Shown here piece after piece: positions 8,496 through 15,251 of a stretch of DNA of 36,412 nt. The position numbers were made by a program, and so were the translations under genes. The stretch comes from Sphaerotilus sp. (GTDB taxonomy: Bacteria; Pseudomonadota; Gammaproteobacteria; Burkholderiales; Burkholderiaceae_C). The notes below the pieces were generated by a model. The model was not told where the DNA came from. It saw only the letters and a program-made list of their open reading frames with translations, and made no database searches. Every line of letters starts with the position of its first letter. Position 1 is the stretch's first letter. The DNA is taken from assembly GCA_013299055.1 (NCBI GenBank), contig JAAFKB010000036.1, forward strand, positions 1 through 36,412, given 5' to 3'.

Positions 8496-10785
8496 GGCGC
8501 TGCAGCAGCACGTAGATCACCCCGGACAGCGCCAGGATGGCCAGCATCAGCACCGCCCACAGCAGCACCGGCCGGTCCGACAGCTTCCAGCGCACCCAGC
8601 TCAGCCAGTCCAGATCGCCACTGGCGTAGGTGGCGTCGGCGCGGTAGGCGGTGATGCGGCCGGACTCCTCGAACACGGTGACGTGGCCGTGGATCTGCCC
8701 GGCGCGGGGGCCGTCGAGCAGGGCGTCGGTGATGAAACCCAGCGCGGCCGGGGTGGTGCCCATGAGGCCGATGACGCTGCGGTTGCGGCTCAGCGGCGAC
8801 TCGAAGCCGACCAGCGCCGCCTGCGGCGCATCGCCACGGAACGCCAGCGACTCCAGCCGGGGCAGCTCGTCGCGCTGCCAGAGGGTGCCGAGCCAGCGCA
8901 GTTCCTCGGGCAGGGTCCAGGACCCGGACCAGGACCACGAGGCGGGTGACAGGCTGCTGCGCTCGCGGGGCGGGTGGGCGGCGGTGGCCCGTGCGGCGGC
9001 GAGGTCGCGGAAGGGCATGTGCGCGGCCCAGTCGGCGAACAGGCGCTGGTTGCCGGCACTGCCGATGACGATGAGGTCGCGGTCGGCGACCTGTGCCACC
9101 TGACGCGCCTGGACCACCCGCAGCCGCCGCCCCGACAGCCCCGTGGCTTCCCCCGCGCGCCCCATCAGGGTCAGGAAGGCGTCGAGGTCTTCGCGCGAGG
9201 GCTGGTCAGGCAGCACCACGGCGGTCTCGCCCAGATCGGCCAGCCGCGTGTACGGGTGGGCGGTGTTGGCGAACGCGGCCAGGTTCGGCATGGGCAGGAA
9301 GTGCGGCGTGCCGGAGAAGTCCAGCGTCGAGGCGCCGTCGATCACGCTGCGCGGGCGGTCGAGCGCGGCGTCCGTGCGGCTCTCGCGGGCGCATTCGGTG
9401 GCGTCATCGGCGACACCGTGCTGCAGCGTCAGCCCCAGCCGGGCGTGCGACTGCGTGCCCAGTGCGGCCACCGGCAGCCGCAGCGGACGACGCACCGAGC
9501 GGGTCAGGGCTTCGTCGTGTTCGCCGCGCAGGCTGCGTTCCAGGTTGTCGATCCAGCGCCCTGCCGCGGTGGTGTCCAGCGTTTCCTCCAGCAGCGTCGC
9601 GCCGTTGAACTGCACGCGCAGTGCCGCCACGGCATCGTCCGGCCGGACCTCGTGCCGCATGCGCAGGTCGATGGGGATCTTGCGCTCGCGCCAGGCAAAG
9701 AGGTCAGGCGGCAGCCGCATGGGCACCTCCACCCCCAGCGGCCGGGCGTCGCGGGCCACCAGCGTGGCCGCTGGCACCAGTTCGTCCAGGCGCACCGGGC
9801 GGTGGGTGGGTGTCCAGCGGGGGGCGTCCCAGGCCCGGCGTGGTGGCAGGTCGCTCAGCCGGTCGATCAGCGCGCTGCTGCCCTGACCGGGCAACTCGCC
9901 GCGCACGAGCGCATCGGCGGCGCGGCGCAGCTCCTCGCCGTCGCGGCCCAGCAGGTAGAGCACCTTGTGCTGCGGCTGCTCGGGATGGGCGGCCAGCGTC
10001 ACCGAGGCGCCGCCGATGGGGGGCAGGACGACGCCGGGAGGCGCGTCGTCGGCCGTGGCCAGCACGATGGCGTGTCCACCGGGCAACCGGTCGCGCGCCT
10101 GGATGCGCACGCCGCGCCATGCCGACAGCGCACCAAACCAGGACGCGACATTGCCTGCCGCCTGCAGCGTGGCGGCGCTGGCGCGAGGCGACAGCACCAG
10201 CGTCAGCTCCTGGCGGCGCTGGTCGCGGGGATCGAAGAAGGGCGCAGGCAGCAGCGAGAGGTCGTCGGCCAGCGTCAGCGGCGACATCACCAGGTTGAGC
10301 GACGAGGTCGGGGCGATCTGCGCCCACAGGCCCGCGCCGTCGGCGGCGGCGCAGTCGATGGGCTGGGCGAACTGGATCGTCAGCTCGTTCTGGTCGAGCA
10401 CCAGGCGTGGGTCGATGGGCACGGCGTGCCGCGTGCCGCGGCTGCCGGGGTCGGGCGCGTCCAGGCGGCGCACGAGTTCCCCGTTGAGCCGCACCTCCAG
10501 CGACCCCACCCGTCCCGACAGCCTCGGCGCATGGGCAATGTCCAGCTGGAGCATGGCCGACGACACCATCTCGTCGGCCCGCAGTGCGAAGGGCACGCTG
10601 TGGCGGGAGTGGCCGCGCTTGAGCATCACGGCCTCGCGCTGGCCCATCTGCGTGAACGGCATCACCAGATCGCGGCCGCTGGCGGCGGCTGGCGGCGTGC
10701 CCAGCCCGAGCGCGAGCAGCACGGGCAGGGCAGAGCGCGCGGCGCGCAGCAGATGGTGCCGCAAGGTCGAGGAGGGCGTGTTCAT
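8461..10785 (-). CDS. bcsB: Cellulose synthase periplasmic/membrane-anchor subunit BcsB
   Basis: A 774-residue BcsB. It starts with a signal peptide (hydrophobic core about residues 14-30, ending AAASG), continues with the periplasmic carbohydrate-binding and flavodoxin-like domains, and ends in one transmembrane helix (LLWAVLMLAILALSGVIYVL region) followed by a short basic cytoplasmic tail. BcsB guides the glucan through the periplasm and its tail helix docks on BcsA. The ATG at 10785 was chosen because it sits just before the signal peptide, although the open frame runs further upstream. It lies 49 bases after bcsA, and its end overlaps the start of bcsZ. Length is typical of the family. 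Confidence 0.92.
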   Translation of the reverse strand: MNTPSSTLRHHLLRAARSALPVLLALGLGTPPAAASGRDLVMPFTQMGQREAVMLKRGHSRHSVPFALRADEMVSSAMLQLDIAHAPRLSGRVGSLEVRLNGELVRRLDAPDPGSRGTRHAVPIDPRLVLDQNELTIQFAQPIDCAAADGAGLWAQIAPTSSLNLVMSPLTLADDLSLLPAPFFDPRDQRRQELTLVLSPRASAATLQAAGNVASWFGALSAWRGVRIQARDRLPGGHAIVLATADDAPPGVVLPPIGGASVTLAAHPEQPQHKVLYLLGRDGEELRRAADALVRGELPGQGSSALIDRLSDLPPRRAWDAPRWTPTHRPVRLDELVPAATLVARDARPLGVEVPMRLPPDLFAWRERKIPIDLRMRHEVRPDDAVAALRVQFNGATLLEETLDTTAAGRWIDNLERSLRGEHDEALTRSVRRPLRLPVAALGTQSHARLGLTLQHGVADDATECARESRTDAALDRPRSVIDGASTLDFSGTPHFLPMPNLAAFANTAHPYTRLADLGETAVVLPDQPSREDLDAFLTLMGRAGEATGLSGRRLRVVQARQVAQVADRDLIVIGSAGNQRLFADWAAHMPFRDLAAARATAAHPPRERSSLSPASWSWSGSWTLPEELRWLGTLWQRDELPRLESLAFRGDAPQAALVGFESPLSRNRSVIGLMGTTPAALGFITDALLDGPRAGQIHGHVTVFEESGRITAYRADATYASGDLDWLSWVRWKLSDRPVLLWAVLMLAILALSGVIYVLLQRHAMRRHAGAST

Positions 10786-10834
10786 GGTCCCGTGGGGTCT
10801 TGGGGTCTGGGGTGAAGGTGTGCCGCGGAGCGGT

Positions 10835-13075
10835 TCACGCCTGTGCCGAGGCGGGGGTGTCGGCGTCGGGGACGATGGGTGGGCTGCTGGCGGGGCGGGC
10901 GGCCTGGCGCGGCTTCCAGCCGAACACCTTGGCGCAGCCGCGCACGCCCAGCCCGACGATCTGGCGCAGCGCCTGCACCGGCCGGTCGGGGGCGTGGCGG
11001 GCGGCGTGGTCGATCCAGGCGTCCGCACGGGCAAAGGTGATCTCCACCAGGTCCATCTGCTGCTGCAGCGTCATCGGGTCGAAGCGCAGGCCATGGTGTT
11101 CGCCCTGCCGGAAGACGATGCGGGCGGAGAACAGCGCCGCATGGTCGCCACGCAGCAAGGCCAGCGTGACGGAGGTCTGCTCCTCCAGCATCACGCCGGG
11201 GGGCAGCCGCACGCGCAGGCCGCCTTCGGAGAAGTCCTCGGTCTCGACGTGCCAGACGCGGCCATCCTCGGTCTCCATGCGCGCCGGGATGCCGAACTGG
11301 ACCCGGTGGGACTTGCGCACCTGGCGCGTCTCCGATGCCGCGGCGGCGGCCGCACCCAGGATCACCAGGTTGTAGAGCGTCCACAGCATGTTCAGCAGCA
11401 CCGTGTCCAGCTCGTGGGTGTTCCACCAGAACAGCCGCACGACGCCCACCACGAAGCCGACCAGGTTCAGCGACAGCAGCACCACATACGGCCGCGCGAT
11501 GCCCCAGTCGAAGAAGTCGCGCTCGATGTAGCCGCCCTTGGCGGTGACGTTGAAGCTGCCGGCCTTCGGGTCGATCAGCGCCAGCATGGTCGGGCGGAAG
11601 ATGTACCAGGCCAGCACCGCTTCATACACCTCGGCCCAGAACGAATGCCGGAACTTGCCCTGCGTGCGCGAGTTGACGAGGTTGGCGTGGACCAGGTGGG
11701 GCAACGCCATCGCCGCGATCATCACCGCCGAGGCGTGGATGACGTGGGCCTCGAAGAACAGGTAGGCCAGCGGTGCGGTCAGGAACACCAGCCGCGGCAG
11801 GCCGTAGAAGAAGTGCAGCATCGCGTTCGAGTAGCACAGCCGCTGCGCCCAGGTCAGGCCCTTGCCCCACAGCGGACAGTCGGTGCGGAAGATCTGCGCC
11901 ATGCCGCGTGCCCAGCGGATGCGTTGCCCGACGTGGGCGGAGAGGCTTTCCGTGGCGAGTCCTGCGGCCTGCGGGATGCCGATGTAGGCGGTGTTCCAGC
12001 CCTTGCGGTGCAGCTTCAGCGCGGTGTGGGCGTCCTCCGTCACGGTCTCCACCGCCACGCCGCCGACCTCCATCAGCATGTCGCGCCGCAGCACTGCGCA
12101 CGAGCCGCAGAAGAAGGTGGCGTTCCAGAAGTCGTTGCCGTCCTGCACCAGCCCGTAGAACAGCTCGCCTTCGTTGGGCACATCGCCGAAGGTGTCGAGG
12201 TTGCGCTCGAAGGGATCGGGCGAGAAGAAATGGTGCGGCGTCTGCAGCATCGCCAGCTTGGGATCCTTGTAGAACCAGCCCAGCGTCATCTGCAGGAAGC
12301 TGCGTGTCGGGATGTGGTCGCAGTCGAAGATGGCGACGAACTCGCCATCGGTGCGCGCCAGGGCGGCATTGATGTTGCCGGCCTTGGCGTGGCGGTTGTC
12401 GCTGCGGATCACCCACTCGATGCCGACCTCTTCGGCGAAGTCGCGGAACTCCTCGCGCCGGCCGTCGTCGAGCAGGTGGATGCGCAGCTTGTCGAGCGGC
12501 CAGTCCATCGCCATCGCGGCGAGCACCGTCGGCTTGACCACCTTGAGCGGCTCGTTGTAGGTGGGGATGAACACGTCGATGGTGGGCCACTCCTCCACCG
12601 GCAGCGTCATGGCGGTGGGGCGGCGCTCCAGCGGCCAGATGGTCTGGAAGAAGCCCAGCACCAGCACCAGCCAGGCGTAGATCTCGGCGGCGATCAGGCC
12701 GCTGCCGAAGAACAGGTCCAGCGGATCGTCCATCTGCAGCGTCTCGGTCAACCGCCAGTACAGGTAGCGGCTGGAGACGGTCAGGGAAATGAAGGTCAGC
12801 ACCAGGGTGACGAAGCGACCTGACTTGCGGTTGAGCAGCAGCACGCACAGGAAGCACAGCACGCCGAACACCACCTGCTCCCACAGGTCCAGCGGCACCG
12901 AGATGACCGTGACCATCAGCAGCGCGCCGCTGAGCAGCATGGCCAGCTGCAGGGTGCGGTACTCCCAGGTGTCCCAGTGCCAGCCGGCGGTGCGTCTGGC
13001 CCCCACGGGCAGCAGCGGCACGCGGGCCGCGCTGGGCGGGCGGGGGGGGGGAGTCAGATCCGGCGATTCGGCCAT
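10835..13075 (-). CDS. bcsA: Cellulose synthase catalytic subunit BcsA (GT2 with C-terminal PilZ)
   Basis: A 746-residue inner-membrane processive glycosyltransferase that polymerises UDP-glucose. The family-2 motifs are all present: DDG at 203-205, DCD at 251-253, TED at 346-348 and QRIRW at 384-388, plus the FFCGS acceptor-site motif. N-terminal membrane helices (about residues 40-145) and a C-terminal membrane block flank the enzyme. The PilZ domain has RKSHR at 587-591 and DFSEGG about 25 residues later, the c-di-GMP binding signature, so activity should depend on cyclic di-GMP. The start has no Shine-Dalgarno (the leader is C-rich), and a run of ten C residues lies in codons 9-12. It is preceded by the bcsP-like gene (103-base gap) and followed by bcsB. 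Confidence 0.96.
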   Translation of the reverse strand: MAESPDLTPPPRPPSAARVPLLPVGARRTAGWHWDTWEYRTLQLAMLLSGALLMVTVISVPLDLWEQVVFGVLCFLCVLLLNRKSGRFVTLVLTFISLTVSSRYLYWRLTETLQMDDPLDLFFGSGLIAAEIYAWLVLVLGFFQTIWPLERRPTAMTLPVEEWPTIDVFIPTYNEPLKVVKPTVLAAMAMDWPLDKLRIHLLDDGRREEFRDFAEEVGIEWVIRSDNRHAKAGNINAALARTDGEFVAIFDCDHIPTRSFLQMTLGWFYKDPKLAMLQTPHHFFSPDPFERNLDTFGDVPNEGELFYGLVQDGNDFWNATFFCGSCAVLRRDMLMEVGGVAVETVTEDAHTALKLHRKGWNTAYIGIPQAAGLATESLSAHVGQRIRWARGMAQIFRTDCPLWGKGLTWAQRLCYSNAMLHFFYGLPRLVFLTAPLAYLFFEAHVIHASAVMIAAMALPHLVHANLVNSRTQGKFRHSFWAEVYEAVLAWYIFRPTMLALIDPKAGSFNVTAKGGYIERDFFDWGIARPYVVLLSLNLVGFVVGVVRLFWWNTHELDTVLLNMLWTLYNLVILGAAAAAASETRQVRKSHRVQFGIPARMETEDGRVWHVETEDFSEGGLRVRLPPGVMLEEQTSVTLALLRGDHAALFSARIVFRQGEHHGLRFDPMTLQQQMDLVEITFARADAWIDHAARHAPDRPVQALRQIVGLGVRGCAKVFGWKPRQAARPASSPPIVPDADTPASAQA
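13042..13051 (-). repeat. C10 homopolymer tract inside the 5' end of bcsA
   Basis: Ten G residues on the plus strand, giving C10 in codons 9-12 of bcsA (the Pro-Pro-Pro-Arg stretch). A change of one base would shift the frame almost at the start of the protein. Such tracts are classic sites of slipped-strand mutation. Confidence 0.9.
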
Positions 13076-13178
13076 GGCAGGGAGGACAGTCGGATGGGGG
13101 GGCAGCCCCCGTGTTCAGGGCCACGCTCAGACGAGCGGTGGCCAGCCACGGGGCACGTGAGGGGGCAGGGTCGGTGGC

Positions 13179-13583
13179 CTAGCGGTCCAGCGGGTGGCTG
13201 GTGCGGGCAGCCAGGCGGCCGAAGAGGTGGTCCAGCCGGGTGGGCTGGGGGGGGGATGCCGCCGCAGGGGCGTGCACGGGCGTGCCTTGCGGATCCTGTC
13301 CATGGCTGGTGACAGGACCGTGCGGCGTGGCCAGCCGGTGGAGGATCGACGACAGCGATGCCTGCGCCCCGATCCGCAGCACGTGCGGCACCTCGTCCGA
13401 GGATGGGGGCAGGGAGGGCGCCACCGCAGGAGGCGCTGGCACCGCTGCCGGTTCGGCGGGCCGCGCCATCGCAGCGCGCCGCACGGCAGCGCGCGAAGCG
13501 TTGTACTGCGCCAGATCCTGGTAGAGGCCGGCATCAGGGCCTAGCGTCTTGAGCAGGTTGTGGATGTCGTCACCGTTGTTCAT
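13179..13583 (-). CDS. BcsP-like small cellulose biosynthesis protein
   Basis: A 134-residue protein without membrane segments. The N-terminus (DDIHNLLKTLG, then YQDL) resembles the conserved opening of BcsR/BcsP-type proteins. The middle (about residues 40-105) is rich in Pro and Ala and looks disordered, and the C-terminus ends with an LDHLFGRL amphipathic motif of the kind seen in accessory cellulose-synthase proteins. Its place between bcsD and bcsA fits BcsP, a proline-rich accessory factor of betaproteobacterial bcs operons proposed to help assemble or localise the synthase. No bcsQ follows it, which is unusual, because bcsP often precedes bcsQ. The ATG at 13583 lacks a Shine-Dalgarno. 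A C9 tract lies in the coding strand at 13255-13247. Family assignment is from pattern memory and needs a profile search. Confidence 0.6.
   Translation of the reverse strand: MNNGDDIHNLLKTLGPDAGLYQDLAQYNASRAAVRRAAMARPAEPAAVPAPPAVAPSLPPSSDEVPHVLRIGAQASLSSILHRLATPHGPVTSHGQDPQGTPVHAPAAASPPQPTRLDHLFGRLAARTSHPLDR
13247..13255 (-). repeat. C9 homopolymer tract in the bcsP-like gene
   Basis: Nine G residues on the plus strand (C9 in the gene), encoding Ser-Pro-Pro-Gln near residue 111. Together with the C10 tract of bcsA about 200 bases away and a G7 run at 13096-13102, it makes a cluster of slippage-prone runs. Confidence 0.85.
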
Positions 13584-13667
13584 GGGAGGGCTCTTGCTGC
13601 GGCTGGAACTGGGGACTGCGACAGGACAGACAGGGGCTCTGGGCGGTGGGAGGCGGCCAGGAGTGGA

Positions 13668-14135
13668 TCAGGCGCCCAGGGCGAAGACGTAGCGGGGCTC
13701 GGCGCCGGTGGTGTCGGTGGCGACCTGCTGGACCCGCAGCCGATCACCCGCGCCGGCGGCCCGCAGCCACTGCTCGTAGGCGCCTTCGAGTACCGCAGGG
13801 GACCAGGTCCGGCTGCCTGAACCAAACGCCGCTTCGATGGGCGCGCAGTGGTGGACGATGCGCAGTGCGTCATCGGTATCATTGAGTTCCACCCAGCCCC
13901 AGCGCATGCCGGACCAGACGTGGTTCATGGCCGCTTCGAGGTCCGGCAGCAGCTCCAGCGGTGGCAGCGGCGCGTTGCGTGCCATGGCCGTGCCCAGGCG
14001 GCGCAGCAGGGCGCGGCACTGGTCGGTCTCGATCCGGGCGTTCAGCTCCTGAGCCAGGGCAGCCAGAAAGGGCCGCCATTGCGCCGAGCATTGGTGCCGC
14101 AGGTGGTAGTCATGGTCGGAATGCGGACGGTTCAT
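13668..14135 (-). CDS. bcsD: Cellulose synthase subunit BcsD
   Basis: A 155-residue cytoplasmic protein matching the length and plan of Komagataeibacter BcsD. It shares the pattern W-G-W/T-V-E-L near residues 79-83 followed by ALRIVHH (90-96), and later TWSPAVLEGAYEQWL (108-122), which aligns by eye with the TW-APVLEGLYGRW segment of the reference protein. BcsD octamers organise synthase complexes in rows and promote crystalline, bundled cellulose. It is the first gene of the minus-strand operon, and its upstream region faces the divergent two-component genes. The ATG at 14135 directly follows the promoter region; no alternative start is better. Downstream, 84 bases separate it from the bcsP-like gene. 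Confidence 0.85.
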   Translation of the reverse strand: MNRPHSDHDYHLRHQCSAQWRPFLAALAQELNARIETDQCRALLRRLGTAMARNAPLPPLELLPDLEAAMNHVWSGMRWGWVELNDTDDALRIVHHCAPIEAAFGSGSRTWSPAVLEGAYEQWLRAAGAGDRLRVQQVATDTTGAEPRYVFALGA

Positions 14136-14161
14136 CGGCGAATGTTCTGGAAAAGCCGGTT

Positions 14162-14191
14162 AAATTGAGCAAAATTGCGCAAAATTACACT
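14162..14191. repeat. Three tandem 10-bp AAATT repeats (phased A-tracts) upstream of bcsD
   Basis: AAATTGAGCA, AAATTGCGCA and AAATTACACT follow each other without gaps, 27 bases upstream of the bcsD start. A-tracts repeated every 10 bases in the same helical face are the standard recipe for intrinsically curved DNA. The array stands out in an otherwise GC-rich window and overlaps the expected bcsD promoter. Confidence 0.75.
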
Positions 14192-14227
14192 TATTCAGGG
14201 GATGGTACCATGCTGAATATTCGGGTA

Positions 14228-14252
14228 TTGCAAACGCTTGCATTCCGTTGCA
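14228..14252. repeat. Three TTGCA motifs at exact 10-bp spacing, probable regulator binding array
   Basis: TTGCA occurs at 14228, 14238 and 14248, each exactly one helical turn apart, in the divergent region between bcsD and the response regulator. Two inverse copies (TGCAA) follow at 14270 and 14289. Helically phased direct repeats are typical of a protein that binds as an oligomer along one DNA face; the adjacent LuxR-type regulator is the natural candidate. Binding is inferred. Confidence 0.5.
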
Positions 14253-14351
14253 GTTTGTGGCGATTGCCCTGCAACAGGGGAAACCAGCTGCAAACAGCGT
14301 GCACGCCCCCTGCGCACCCTGGCAGGGGCCGCAATCCCTCTTCCGGGGGAA

Positions 14352-14380
14352 GCGCACAGGGCTTGAGTCGCCCTGTGCGC
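14352..14380 (+). promoter_or_regulatory. Perfect 11-bp inverted repeat in the leader of the response regulator
   Basis: GCGCACAGGGC pairs perfectly with GCCCTGTGCGC around a 7-base loop, ending 46 bases before the response-regulator ATG. No T run follows, so it is more likely an operator or an RNA leader hairpin than a terminator. A smaller inverted repeat (CCCCTGC/GCAGGGG, 14307-14328) lies just upstream. Confidence 0.45.
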
Positions 14381-14426
14381 CGCTAGCATCGACCCGTGCG
14401 GTGCAGTGTGCGCCTTGGGGAATGCG

Positions 14427-15233
14427 ATGAAGGTGTTGCTGATCGATGACCATCCGCTGATCCTGTCCGCGATGCAGAGCGTGATCGTGGGGCTGGAGGC
14501 CGATGTCGAGGCCATCGGGGTCGAGACGGCTGCCGAGTGTCGTGCACTGCTGCGTTGCAATGCGGATTTCGATCTGGTGCTGCTGGACCTGCACCTCGAC
14601 GACGCCAGCGGTTTTGACCTGCTGGGCGAGCTGCGTGTGGGCTACCCCGCCTTGCCGGTGGTGGTGGTGTCGGCCTCGGACCGTGCCAGCGACGTGATCC
14701 GCGCCATCGACTCCGGTGCCATGGGCTTCGTGCCCAAGCGTGCCAGCAACGAGCTGCTGTTCGAGGCGCTGCACCTGGTCATGTCGGGCGGGATCTACGT
14801 GCCGCCGATGACGCTCAACCTTGGCGATTCGGCGCTGCCCCTGAGCCTGCCCAGCGGACTGCCCAGGCCAGGTGTCGGCCCGCTGCTGCCGGGGTCGCTG
14901 TCGGCCGCGGTGCAGGACGACCGGGGCCGATCCATCGACCGCCGCCACGAGACCCGCTGCGGGTTCCGTGTGGCAGACCGCGAGGCGGCACTGGAGCGGC
15001 TGGGCATGACCCCGCGCCAGCGCGAGGTGCTGACGCTGCTGCTGGATGGCAAGTCCAACAAGATGATCGCCCGTGACCTGGCCATTTCGGTCGAGACGGT
15101 CAAGGACCATGTCGCCGCTGTCCTGCGTACCCTGGGGGTCAACTCGCGCACCCAGGCGGTGCTGGCGGTCGGGCGACTGCCGGGCGCGGCCGGCACCGGG
15201 GGCTCCGCTGGCGCCCGTGCGCTGCAACGCTGA
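14427..15233 (+). CDS. LuxR/NarL-family response regulator divergent from bcs operon
   Basis: A 268-residue two-component regulator. The receiver domain (about residues 1-120) has the acidic pair D7-D8, the phosphoacceptor D54 (VLLDLHLDD) and the conserved lysine in FVPKR. A C-terminal LuxR helix-turn-helix starts near residue 194 (GMTPRQREVL, with KSNKMIARDL and SVETVKDHV). The linker of about 70 residues between the domains is longer than usual and contains an Arg-rich charged stretch. The ATG at 14427 follows GGGGA at good spacing and opens directly on the receiver's first strand; a GTG seven codons earlier is less likely. The kinase gene begins 18 bases after its stop. Divergence from bcsD suggests it controls cellulose genes, but no binding evidence exists. 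Confidence 0.88.
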   Translation: MKVLLIDDHPLILSAMQSVIVGLEADVEAIGVETAAECRALLRCNADFDLVLLDLHLDDASGFDLLGELRVGYPALPVVVVSASDRASDVIRAIDSGAMGFVPKRASNELLFEALHLVMSGGIYVPPMTLNLGDSALPLSLPSGLPRPGVGPLLPGSLSAAVQDDRGRSIDRRHETRCGFRVADREAALERLGMTPRQREVLTLLLDGKSNKMIARDLAISVETVKDHVAAVLRTLGVNSRTQAVLAVGRLPGAAGTGGSAGARALQR

Positions 15234-15251
15234 GCCGAGGGCGCGAGGGCC

